Of a stretch of 64,000 nucleotides of DNA, positions 23,169 through 34,340 are shown one piece after another. Position numbers and translations under genes: made by a program. The stretch is taken from positions 2,576,168 to 2,640,167 of the forward strand of contig MJGA01000001.1 in NCBI GenBank assembly GCA_001910725.1, read 5' to 3'. Below the pieces are notes generated by a model. It saw nothing but the letters and a program-made list of their open reading frames with translations, was not told the DNA's origin and made no database searches. The first letter of the stretch is position 1, and every line of letters starts with the position of its first letter. Source of the DNA: Phanerodontia chrysosporium. Lineage: Eukaryota > Basidiomycota > Agaricomycetes > Polyporales > Phanerochaetaceae.

Positions 23169-26100
23169 ATGGCCGCTGTAAATCTTCAAATGATGGCCGC
23201 CAACTTGCCCTTCGACTCCTTCATCCCTAACCACCACCCCCACTCTCGCTCAAATTCCATCTCCTCTTCCTCCTCGCACTCGACCAGTTCGCGCCCGCAG
23301 TCTTCCCAGGGTCTCCCCTTTATGCGGAATCCGGCAGTCATGCCCCCCTCAGCCGATGATTTATACCGTGCGTCCCTTCCCCCGTCTTACGCTTCAGCAG
23401 CCCATGGTGATCATCGTCCACCCCGCCACCTGGCCGATTCACCACTCCTTCCTGTCTGGCACACACACCTCACACCTCTAGGCGACTCTCCCCCGAACCA
23501 CAACCTGTCGAACCCTGCTCTCAAGAGCCATTTCAGGCAGACTCACATCCGGGCCCGCGTAGCTGCGTCTCCCTACCCGCGCGATACTGAGAGCGTGCAC
23601 TCATCGTCGAGCGAGACCGAGGACATCGCGATGTACCTTGGCCCCACGGCGACCGACTACAACACCATGTACGCTTCCCCCCAGATGCTCGGGGCAGCCC
23701 CGAGTCGATGAACGCTGCCGGGGCCTTCGGACGCATGAGTCTCGGCGCCGACCACGCCCTCGAGAAGCTCGCCGCCAATGTCAGGGCCGCGACCACAACG
23801 AGTGCATCGGATAGGGCGAAGCAGATTTTTGTTCAGGCATGGTGCGCATAATCTCATTAGACTGAGCGTAGAGCGTATGGTCTCACCCATAAGCGCCCGC
23901 TTGTGTCTCGGCTTTACTGTAGGCTCACCGCCAACTACGCTCCTTACCCCGACGGAAACGTCCCCCGCCAAGGACTCTACTTTTCCTATCGTCGTGTCTG
24001 CGACCAGTACGGTATTCCTCACATAAACACCGCCACCCTGGGCAAGGCCATCAGGCTCTGTTTCCCTACAATCAAAACAAGGCGTCTTGGAGTCAGGGGA
24101 AACAGCAAGTATCACTGTGAGTGCCCCATTGTTTCCCCGGATCAAGCGAGTGCTATGCCCAGTGGTGCTGATCATCTGTCTGTTTTATGTCCCCCATCGG
24201 TTAGATTGTGGCATCCGACCTGCCACATCGACAGAGGCCGAGTTCCTGCAAGACTACATCCGCAAGTCGAACAACAACGCCGCGCAGCAGTCGGTTAATG
24301 CGGCACGTCTTGCCAGCGAGCAGGCTGAGGCCGGCAAGGGGTCTGATGACGATGACGACGACGACGCTTCCGACGGGCCGAGCTCGGCGAACGCATCAAA
24401 GCGCAACTCGCTAAACCTCGCGAACGGCACGAAGCAGCAAGCAGTCGTCTTCGCCGATGAGAAGACCCCCACCGCGACAAGCCTCCTCTCGCAAGCGCAA
24501 GCATCGCAACGACCACCCTCCAGCTCCTTCCCCAGCCAAGCACCCATCCGCCGCCACGCAGGCCCTGGCGATGCGTCCCTCGGCGTCCCCTCACAATCCC
24601 CCTCCGAGGGGGCTGTTTCGCTTCCCATGATGTCGGCGCCACATGTCATCAGCGTCCGACACATGCCACATTTCCCAAACATTGAAGAGGCTGTGGGCAC
24701 GAACTCGACATCGCCTCAGGGCATCGCAGCTCGCGAGGTCTGGTCGTGGTTCCAGGACCATCTGGATGCGCTCCTCGAGAGCATCCGTACGTACCGCTTC
24801 GACCAATTCGAGATGCACGTCCGGACGTTCTGGTCGAGCCTCACAGGGGCACACCGCGAGGTCGTGCATGCGCCTGCTGTAGCGGGGCTGATGGCCAAGG
24901 CGGATGCCATCGTGTATGATGTGAGTCCACTTCTCGTGATGTTTCACATCGCCAGCTCACATCGCACCGCTACGCGCAGGAAATTTTGGAGTTCTTGCGC
25001 TCGCAAATGCTGTCGCCGATATCGGCTGCCACGCTTGGCGGCCTGCGGCAGCTCGCGGACAAAATGGAGAAGATACTGCTCGTGGCGCTTGAGAGCTATG
25101 GGAATACATTCGTGGAACCCAAGGTCGAGCTCGGAGCCCGCTTTGGGCACCTCGTTTGTACGTGGAACGCACGTTATCATTGTTCCATATACGATTCTCA
25201 CACGCTTTGTTCCATTAGTGCGCTTCCTTGACATGTATCAGGTAACGCAGGCCCTGAGCACCGTGCTCACGAACCCGAAGCAGCTGGTCGAGATGAAGAA
25301 GTCGTGGCAGAAGATTGACTTCGACTCCGTCAGGAACCAGTCTGCACTGGTCTGCAACTGCAGGCATGAAGAGCTCTCCCACCTGTTAGAGGTCGAATTC
25401 GTCAGCCTGTTGGACGGCATGTCGAAGAGTGCAGATCCAGTGCGAGATGTGATGGCTTGGGCAGACAAGTGCTGCGACAAGCTGATGGGAGGACGCGGAG
25501 AGGAGAGGGTGACCATGAGCTCGAGGAGCGTGCTGATTCGCTGGGGTTACGTGACCAGTCAGGTCATGCGCGATCTGGTGAGCGCATCTCACCATGCCTT
25601 GTTCCATTCGTCCGCTAACGCCGTGGCCAAAGACAATCCGCAGTGACCCCGCGTTTGGCGCTTTCCAAATACTGAAGTTGTTCTTGGAGTGAGTGATAGT
25701 TCGCATCTCTACAGTCGACGTCGCTCTTAATTCATCTGCCACAGCGACTGGATCGCGCTCAACGTTCTGCGCAACGTCGCGCTGTCAACAAACTCGGTGG
25801 CGGCGTCTGTCGAACCCATGATGCAGCAGCAATACTTCACGCTGTCGCCGATGGCCGGCCAGGAGAGCTTCGGCAACCCGCTCGACGTTCGGCCGGGCAT
25901 GATGGCACACACTCCTACAACATCGAGCATGCTCGCAGCGCTGCAAGCAGAACCGTTCGGCCCGCTGGATCCTACCGCGAGCTCCTTCGGCAGCGACGCG
26001 TTTGGGTCCATGGCCTTCGACCCAACGGGGACACCGGACGACTCCTCAGCGTTCGGCTCGGGCCTCGCGTTCTCGGACTACGTGTCCGGGGCATCTGGAT

Positions 26101-26216
26101 TTGACGTATCTGGGTTCACGCACCCAGACTTGGGTTTAGGCGCGTCTGGCACGCCGCCTTCGTCTAGCGAGCCGGACAGCGAACCGGAAACAAAATCGGA
26201 AACGGGACACTCGTAA
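23169..26216 (+). CDS. RFX-family winged-helix transcription factor
   Basis: RFX proteins bind X-box DNA; fungal members (Crt1/Rfx1, Sak1) control DNA-damage and cell-cycle genes. The start is the ATG at 23169 (MAAVNLQMMAANLPF), followed by a Ser-rich, low-complexity N-terminus. The RFX DNA-binding domain is complete across three exons: 'AKQIFVQAWLTANYAPYPDG', 'VPRQGLYFSYRRVCDQYGIP', 'NTATLGKAIRLCFPTIKTRR' and 'LGVRGNSKYHYCGIRP'. An acidic run (DDDDDDDASD) and the conserved C-terminal dimerisation-type region ('VWSWFQDHLDALLESIRTYR', 'DWIALNVLRNVAL') follow. The tail is Gly/Ser/Pro-rich. The frame slips by one base near 23702 ('LGAAPS' to 'MNAAGAFGRMSLGADHALEK'). Confidence 0.9.
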
Positions 26217-26524
26217 TCCTCCGCTCGTCGAACGCTCTTTACTAGTCGTGGTCTACAGGGATTTCTCTTTTTATCTATCAACGTACACTTACTGTCTCAT
26301 CTAATCGTGGCTTTTCCTTCATTTTCCCACTGCTTGCATAATTATACGACTTCCTTCCGGCTTACGCAATGTATTGCTTCCTCTCCCTTGCTTTTACTCG
26401 GTACTCGTAGTCTCCAATGAATACTATTCAACCCCGGATAATATAGGCATTGGCCTCTGACGCTAAGATATACTAGCAGACGTGAGTAGGGATGCTTTTT
26501 ATGACGCCAAAGGTACAGTATTCG

Positions 26525-28339
26525 TTATGACTCTGCCTCGTCCCCAGCAGCAGCTTCGCTCTCCTCTACGGTCTCCAGCTTCTCCACCACAGCCTCTTCT
26601 GCGACAGGTACGGATGGTGCGTCGTCGACGGCAGGTGTCGGAGCAGGCTCAGCGGGTTGCTCGGCGCCACCGTTGGGCGGTGTGAGCTCGTCGGTGACAG
26701 GCACGTCAACCTTGTTGTGCTTGCCAATGAGCCTCTCGATCTCCTTCTCCGCCTTCGCCTTGTTCTCTGCAGTGACGCGAGCCTGGTTCGCCTCGAACCA
26801 GGCCTTTTTGGTCTTCAGGTCCTCAACAACACGCGGCAGGTCGGCAGACGATGTTGGCGGGGGATGGAGAGTGAGAGCAGGGCAGAGAGCGTGGGAAGCG
26901 GGATGTTGAGCTTGTCACCAGAGGTCTCGGCAGCCTCAGGCGCAGGCGCGGGCTTGGGTCCCTTCTTGCCCTTCTTGCCTTTACTGCCGACGAAGTACGC
27001 CTCGTCGTCCTCGTTCTTCTTCTTGCGGAGGACGACACCCTCGGGCGGCGCGTCGACCTTGCGAATGTCGAGCTCGGGCACGCCCGCGACGTTCGCCCGC
27101 TGCGCAAGCTTCTCGCTCGAGAGTGGCGCGGGCGTCGACGCCTTGCCGGAGAAGTAGTCGATGAGGGTCTGGCAGTCCTCGATCTGCGCCTGGAACGCGG
27201 GCACCTCGGCCTCCTCGCGCAGACGGTTCGCGATCTCCTCCTTCTTGGCGAGCTCCGCGGCCTCGCGCTCGGCGCGCTGCCGCTCTGCGCGGCGCGCACG
27301 ATCCTCCTGCAGCTTCTGGTAGAAGCGGTCGTTCGCCTCGCGGTAGCGCGCCGCGGACTCGCGCTTCTGGTTCCACAGCGCGTCGAGCTGCGCCTGCAGC
27401 TGCGTGCGCTCGTCGAGCAGCTTGTTGCGTGCCTCCTGCGACTGCTCGGCCTGCTTCTTGAGCTCGTCGAGTTCCGCCTGCAGCGCGTCGTACTTCTCCG
27501 AGATCGCCTTGCTCTCGGGGTCGTCCAGCTGGCTCCGGAGCGCGTCCGCGGCCTTGCGGTCGGCCTCGATGGCGTCCTGCTCGCTCTTAAAGCCCTCGAC
27601 AACACGCCGACTGCGCTTCAGCTGGGAGATTTCGGCCAGAGCGCGCTTCTCGTCCGCGACCTTCATGTTACCGGACTCGACCTGCTTGTCAAGCTGCCTA
27701 TGCACGGTCAGCCTGGCATGAAGCGACAGCAGGAGCATGACCTACTTGATGCGGTCATCGACATCCTCAACCGACTTATACGGAAGCTTGGCTTTGGCTG
27801 CGTTCAGGTCCTTGATCTGAGATGAAATGAAGAAGGGAAGGGTCTGAGAAGGAGGCAATAATGCGCGCAGCAAATATGACGCACCTTCTTCTGAATGCCG
27901 TCTTGCAAGTTCTTCAACTGGTCGCGGACCTTGTCGCGGTTCTGCTTGATGTTGCCTTGCGCGTTGCGGATCTCTGCGAGCTCATCGAGAATCTGTTTTC
28001 TCCGCTCTTGGGCTGGTCCACCCTTGCCGCCAGAAAGCTTGTCTTTGACGACATTCTAAGTCGCATGTCAGCACCCGAAGAGCAACGACGGTTGCGCATT
28101 AGCATACATACCAGTCGAGCCTGCACGACGTCAATCTCCGCCTTGATTTTGTTCTGCTCCGCGTCGTACACGGACTTCTCCGGCTTGCCAGATCCCCAGA
28201 CAGCGAGCTCGATCTGCACTGCGCTCACAGTCGCGCTGGCAGCGGCAGCAGTCGGAGTCGAGGTGCCGGACGAGGGCGAAGAAGCCTTGGGCTTGGGCTT
28301 GCTCGCGCCGTTGGACTGCTTGGCTTTGGCGGGAGGCAT
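26525..28339 (-). CDS. bfr1: Nuclear segregation protein Bfr1
   Basis: Bfr1 is a coiled-coil protein associated with mRNP complexes and the ER; in yeast it affects secretion and ploidy. The start is the ATG at 28339 (MPPAKAKQSNGASKPKPK). The N-terminal low-complexity region is followed by long coiled coils ('NIKQNRDKVRDQLKNLQDGI', 'LAEISQLKRSRRVVEGF', 'ALWNQKRESAARYREANDRF') and by 'AEVPAFQAQIEDCQTLIDYF', a Bfr1 signature. The acidic C-terminal tail ends at TAA 26525. A one-base slip in a C-run near 26855 separates 'LLSLSIP' from 'SSADLPRVVEDLKTKKAWF'. The gene is convergent with the RFX gene. Confidence 0.9.
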
Positions 28340-28729
28340 GACGGTCGTGAGACGTTCGTTCGGTGAGAGTTTAGAGGACGAAGGCGTCCTTTTGGCAGAG
28401 AATATCCTGGACGATGGTGGTGGATGAGCAGGAGGGCCGTGAGAAGGCCTTGGAGGTGTACGGGGAATGGACCCGGCTAATGAGTTCAAGGAGCAAGTCT
28501 GATTTTTGTGACGTGGCTGGGAGACCGACGCTTTAGCTGCCCAATCTTCATCAGCCGTTGCCACCAAGTCTCCGTCCTCCGTCCCTGGCTCCCATATGGC
28601 GCCGCCGGAAACACACGAAATTCACACCGCTGGGTCAGCATGGCGTGCGAGAGATTACCGGTATGTTACAGGACAAAATGTACGAAAGAAAAGAGATGCG
28701 CGACAATAGATACAGCAGACATGAGCGGC

Positions 28730-29484
28730 CTAGAAGACAATCTTCTCGTCCAGCTTTTTGACCTCCTCCACGCACTCCTGGTATAGTTCCCGGTAGTCGT
28801 CGTCCTTCTCGTCGTCGCCCTCCTTCTTCTTTGACTTCTTCTTCTGGTCCGGGCACACCATGACGCAGCTTGTTGGCCGCTTGGTCGAACTCGCGTGACC
28901 GAGCTCCTCTTTTGAAGTCACGAAGATGTATGGAATGCCAGCGTCTTCACTCATGACAGGAAGGTGCGAGATGATGTCTATTGGTGTGATGTCCGCCGCC
29001 AGGACAAGCAGACTAGAACGCGCAGATGTGAGCCGAGAGTAGCGACATAAAGGAATATAGGCTCACCCCTTCTCTCCCTTGCGGATGCCCTTTACGACTT
29101 CCTTCACGCCGCGCTTCACTTGCCGCTGTTTTGAAGCTATTCGAGCAATACATTCAATTTGCTGGCCCATGGATAAAGAGGTCCTATACATACCCTTCTT
29201 GATTGTCTTGTGAAGCTTCTTGAGCAGCTTCTTCTGCGCGAGCGGGTGCGCAATAGGTGAGAGGTCCTCGAGAGGATGACAATCTCCTCCTTCTCCTTCT
29301 TCACCTTCTTCTCCACCTGTGCAGAAATTAGCCTGCGTAGCTTAAGTGCCTTGAAACAGCTGCACACCTTCGCGACCTCAACGTCCGCCATTTCAACATC
29401 CTCACCAGTCACTATCGACTCCTCGACAGTCTCGGTGACCTCCTTGGTCTTCTTGGACTTCTTCTCGGACTTGTCCTTAGGCAT
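28730..29484 (-). CDS. nhp2: H/ACA snoRNP protein Nhp2 (L7Ae family)
   Basis: Nhp2 binds H/ACA guide RNAs for rRNA pseudouridylation in the nucleolus. The start is the ATG at 29484 (MPKDKSEKKSKKTKE), with a Lys-rich then acidic N-terminus. The L7Ae core is 'DLSPIAHPLAQKKLLKKLHK', 'ASKQRQVKRGVKEVVKGIRK', 'GEKGLLVLAADITPIDIISH', 'LPVMSEDAGIPYIFV' and 'SKEELGHASSTKRPTSCVMV'. The C-terminus 'ECVEEVKKLDEKIVF' ends at TAG 28730. Four short introns are visible. The frame slips near 29263 between 'EEIVILS' and 'EDLSPIAHP'. Confidence 0.9.
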
Positions 29485-30397
29485 GGCGGCCGCTGATAGT
29501 ATGCGAGGTGAAAGGACTCGGTGAAAGGGCTGAGTCGAGGAGGGGCGGGACTAGATACAATTCCACCGAAATTCGTGCAAGCTGCAGAACGGGCGTCTAC
29601 ATAGATTTTCGTGACCGTGACGGTAATGTGGAGGTCATGTGATTCGTTCTCGTCACGGAGTCTGGCTCAGCGCGACGCGTTCTTGTCGTCTCCCATTTCC
29701 GCCAGCTCGTTCGTCTGTGATACCTGGCTCTGTGACGCAACAAATTCCTATCCTGCAATTTTTGCTGCTTTACGGTTTTAATTATGTTAAGATACACTCT
29801 CAAGTCCAACTCCCTTGACACTAAACGCGATGCAAATCACACGAGTACCCCATGCAGAGGAGCCAAGGAGCGCGGGCCTGTTCTTACGCGTAGCATCTCA
29901 TGATTGCTCTTGAAGGGGACAATAAGACGCTAGCGCACGTCTGTGATGCACTCAAACGCCTTACGGGTCGATGAATGCACTCACAGAACGGGGCCCGTGC
30001 CCGGAGCCTCGACACATCCTGTTTACACTCGACCGAACCATCGAGCCAGACGTGTCAAGCCGGTCTCTTACATATCAGTGTGAGCTCGCAGAGGGCATTC
30101 ATATAGAACCCCAACGCTATGATAGGCCCCGACGTTCCTTCGGGTGAGTTCATTTTACCTCGATTATTTCTTCGGTGGCATGGCTCTCAACCACCGCAGA
30201 GGTCTGCCACTCTCCTTGTTTACAGGCTTGCAGGTCGCTTCGTTGCACACGTGTCATACGTTGAGTGGGACCAAGACATGCACCAGGACGCGTAGTAGAC
30301 TACTTGGTCAATTGCTTCCTGTTCGCGTCCACTATCATCAGCAAATCCTTGGGGATACGCGCGTCACCTTGTCAAGCACTGGTACTCATGAACTTGG
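29485..30397. other. Intergenic boundary between housekeeping block and accessory region
   Basis: No gene is recognised. The region separates the Nhp2 gene (minus) from the O-methyltransferase gene (plus) and holds both promoters. Confidence 0.35.
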
Positions 30398-30406
30398 GTA
30401 TAAATA
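30398..30406 (+). promoter_or_regulatory. TATA box of the O-methyltransferase gene
   Basis: GTATAAATA lies about 75 bp upstream of the ATG at 30479, a good spacing for a fungal core promoter. Confidence 0.5.
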
Positions 30407-30478
30407 TGCGCTGCCTGACTGTCTTCTCAGTCACCTATCCTGTACAATCACTCTCTCGCTCAGACTAGCCATCAAGTG

Positions 30479-32357
30479 ATGCCTTCCCCACTCCGTCAAC
30501 TCCTGGAGCTGATGATCCAAGCGGTCGAGACGCTCGAGAGCGTCTGCGAAGAGAAGGGAATATCCCTTCCCGACTTGCACGCGCCGTACACACCTGCATC
30601 GGAGGCATTTCTCCGCATTCCGGCAGCCATAGAGGCGGCGAATGTCATCACCGCCGCAGCCGACCACATGTCCGCCATCGTGTCCCCTCCAACTTCCTAC
30701 TTGTACAAATTCCTTGGTGGTGTGAGTATAGGTGTTCCAAGGTACCCCGATTCTCGCTGACCTGCAATTAGCCATGCAGAGCTGTTGCTGTCAGAGCCTG
30801 TCTCGAGTGTAAGTCCCAGCGATACCTGATTTCTATACTGCACCTCATGAAGTCGTTAGCGAACGTGTCGGAAATAATCCGTGAAGCAGGACCATCAGTC
30901 CGTGGCGCATAATATTCACGACCTGCGATACGCTGATAGCTTCACGTAGGGCATACATGTCGATGACATTGCGAAGAAGAACGGACACGACGCTCAGAAG
31001 CTTGGTACGTCTATGCCTGCTGTCAGTGGATAAACACTAACATTACGCCCACAAAGCACGCTTCCTGAGATATCTTGCCACCCATCACATCTATCGTGAA
31101 GTCTCCCCGGATGTCTTTACTCACAGTCGTCTGTCATGTTTCTTCGATACCTACAAGCCGAGTGCAGAGGTCATAGCCAAGTAAGAGATCGATAGCCGCT
31201 TTCTCGTACCACCACTAAGCCTTTGACAGTCCCAAGCAGAAGTACGACAACACTCGCGGGTTCGCTGCTCCAGCAAGTCATCAGTACGTGGGACACATTT
31301 CCGCGTTCTTAGATCCACTGACAATGTTACAGCTTGGACATCACATTCAAAGCCGCGGCGCTGGCCTGGGAGACGATGGACGATCCGAAAACCGGCCACT
31401 CGGACGAATTGACCGACGCCCCCTTCGCCCGCGCCTTCCCGGAGGACAAGACGTTGTGGAACCTGCTTGAGCGCGATGCTTTTGCGCGTAACCGCTTCGA
31501 TCTGACAATGGTGGCCGTCGCGCAGCGGCAGTCGCCCGACTCGATCTTCCGCGGTGCGTAGTCCAACTCAATCCAGCACAGTTTAGCATGTGGCTGACGG
31601 TACTGCGCAGCATTCGAGTGGGAGAAGCTCCCTGCCGGTGCCCTCGTTGTCGAGGTCGGCGGCGGGATGGGCACGTCTGCCTTCCCGCTCGCTACTAAGT
31701 ACCCCGAGATGCGACTCGTCGTGCAGGACCTCCCGGATGTGATCGCGAAAGCGGAGAAGCTGTGGACAGAAAAGATGCCCGATGCACTCTCGTCGGGACG
31801 CGTTGTACTCCAAGGTGTGCCCGCCTCCGCTTCTGCGCCAGACGCACTCACTCAACGAGCGCGTCAGGCCACGACTGCTTCGCGCCGCAGCCGCAGACCG
31901 ATGCGGCGGTCTTCCTACTCAAGATGATCCTGCATGACTGGTCCGACGAGTACTGCGTCAAGATCCTACGCCAGCTGCGCGCCGCCGCGCGCCCGGACAC
32001 CGCGCTCGTTATCGTCGACTGCCTTGTCCCGCTCGCGTGCCGCCTCGACGACGCCGCCTCGGCCGCGCTCCCCGGCGCGGTCGGCCCCCAGGCGCCGCCG
32101 CCGCTCCTGCCGAACTACGGCACGGTGAACGAGTACGTGTACAACATGGACGTGATGGTGCGTGGCCGTGCGTTATGCTGGGGCGGGGGTGGAGCTGACC
32201 GTGCGCACAGATGCATCTCCTCTTCAACGCGCAAGAGCGCACCGTCGCGCAGTTCACGCGGGTCCTCCTTCGAGCGGGCTGGCGCGTGTGCGCTGTGCAC
32301 CGCACCCAGGAGGGCAATGGCGTCTTCTTGCAGTCCGTCGAGGCGGTTCCTGCTTGA
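30479..32357 (+). CDS. SAM-dependent O-methyltransferase
   Basis: This is a class I, plant/fungal-type small-molecule O-methyltransferase. The start is the ATG at 30479 (MPSPLRQLLELMIQAVETLE). The N-terminal winged-helix dimerisation region includes 'GIHVDDIAKKNGHDAQKLAR', 'FLRYLATHHIYREVSPDVF' and 'DITFKAAALAWETMDDP'. The SAM-binding motif I is 'VEVGGGMGTSAFPLA', with the acidic residue in 'LVVQDLPDV'. The catalytic His lies in 'KMILHDWSDEYCVKILRQLR', and the protein ends 'GVFLQSVEAVPA'. About nine introns are present and the frames join without error. It is on the left side of the presumed terpenoid neighbourhood; the substrate is unknown. A link to the cyclase 10 kb away is inference. Confidence 0.88.
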
Positions 32358-32965
32358 GAGTCAAGTGATGGATGCGTGCCACACGGGTTCCCCGGGTGCA
32401 AATGCTGTAGAATGCTGCGGTGACTGCAAAGCGCGACTGCCAAATAAATGCCTGTTCTTCTCATGCCTCATCTGCTTGACTGCGCCACGCTCTGCTTGCG
32501 CTCTGTCGCCACGATATTGACAGGCGCTGTGCATTGACCTTCACTAATCATGCCTTGTCTCTCTCCGTTTACTCAAGCTTCATCGCAGATCTCAGAATCA
32601 TTCTCAGTTGCTTGTTCTACCCAGTTGCAGCATCCGCAAGGCCTCTTCCGATCGACAGATGCCGCGCCAGTGCTGGACGAGATCTCTCCTCAAGCTGCAG
32701 ATCGATGTGAGCTCATCCTTTCTGTCTCAACGCTCATCGCATTCACTTCTGTTACTTATGTTATCCATTTAATGCGCAGCTAGGTGGTGTGCTCAATGCA
32801 CAGTTATTTATGATAAGTATGCGATGACTCGTGATGGCCATATCAACATATCTGTCTATGATTCGGGCTGAGGCTTCGAGTTCGTCTGCTTGCACCTTGG
32901 GGTGGATGTTGTTTTGCAATATACTTCCACTTTCATCCCCGCCTGTGGTGTGAGCAACATCAGAT
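32358..32965. other. Intergenic, no gene recognised
   Basis: This is the 3' flank of the O-methyltransferase gene. No coding evidence is seen. Confidence 0.35.
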
Positions 32966-33181
32966 TCAGCCCTGGAACACCAGATGCGGTGGCAGACCTC
33001 TGGGACTCAGTGCAGATGCTCGAGCGAGCCTTCGTTCCAAGTTCTCCACAGGGGATGCTTCCAATATTTAGGTGAGCTCCTCGTGATAGTCGCTTGCAGC
33101 GTTCTCCGTCTCACCTGCAGGTACTGCGACGGTGGTCGCAGCAACAACCACAAGACATGCGGCGAGATAGAACAGGCGCAT
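32966..33181 (-). CDS. Candidate small secreted peptide precursor (52 aa)
   Basis: Exon 1 (33115-33181) encodes a textbook signal peptide, MRLFYLAACLVVVAATTVAV. A 57-nt intron with donor GTGAGA, branch-like CTAA and acceptor AAG joins in frame to exon 2 (32966-33057), which encodes SPVENLERRLARASALSPRG and a short hydrophobic end. The dibasic LERR could be a Kex2 site, releasing a peptide of about 20 aa. There is no homology I can name, and a gene this small could be fortuitous. It lies between the O-methyltransferase and the DUF6534 genes. Confidence 0.35.
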
Positions 33182-34340
33182 TGCAGTGCAAGAGGCCGGG
33201 GAGGCAAGATGTGGAGTGTCTGCGGGCGAGCAGCCGTCTTCCTCTCTCATATTTATTCTTCCGGGTCGTCTGCACTATTTCGATGAAGCGATGGCTACTG
33301 ACACATCCGCAACTGGTCCGCGAACAGATAGGATACGTCCTGCGAGCATCGTGTGTCGCACACGTTTGTACTCTGTGAGTGTGTTCCTCGCAGAACCCCG
33401 ATCGTCGCGAAAGCTCGGCGATTAACGAGCTAGAACAGTCTGACCGCCTCTCACGTCTGCACAGGCACCATCATGTATCGCGTCTTCTTGCAGCGGCCGC
33501 GTCAACATGCCTGAACGCGAACACGACATTCGACGACCCGGGACCTGTGGGTGGGAAGCACCGCACCGCAAGCAGCGCCGCAGCCACTTCACATCAGACT
33601 CGACGACTGTTGGATGGCGAGCTGAGTACGAACGATATCCACTCTGGCAGATGCATGCTCGCCATCCGCACAACGACCTCAAGACTCCGGACGGATTCTG
33701 CCCCATATAGCCCGGTGAGGTAAACAGCGAGATACGGGTGTGAACGTCGGTAGCTAGTATCGCGAGCTGCAAGATCCCTTATCCATCCAAAGAGACTACA
33801 GTGACAGATCGTACCGAACAACAAGATTCATTGGCGCGACTGACTATGCGACTGGAATTAGTACTGACTACTGGACTGTGCTACTATTATGACTAGATAT
33901 ATGACAAAGCAAGGATAGTGCACTGTAAACGAATATCGCCGAAGGAATGCACGTTACTCATTGTCTGGTGCGACTGTCGGGTCTCTAGTTAGAGGAAGGA
34001 CTGGTGGATTGCTCCAATTAAGGAAGGATTTAAGGATGCATATACGTATGCTCCCATCGGCGGATGACTGAAGCTCAGGGAAACATCGCTGTCAAGACCT
34101 ATTGAACGTGAGGATAGAGGTACTGCAAATGACCCTAGTCGAAGACAATGGTGAGTCAGATAATGTAGGAATGTGTAGAAAGACAAAACGGACTTACGCA
34201 AGAAAAGATCGACGAAGGTATCATAACACTACATCCTGACTTAGAATATCACATCTTGCAACCTTTGAGCTAGGAAGACGCCGCATCAAATAGAGCAGTT
34301 ATGCCAAAGCTGCAGACCCGCCTCGCACGGAGAGCCCCCG
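33182..34340. other. Intergenic, no gene recognised
   Basis: AT-richer sequence around 33800-34260 shows no supported coding region. Confidence 0.35.
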
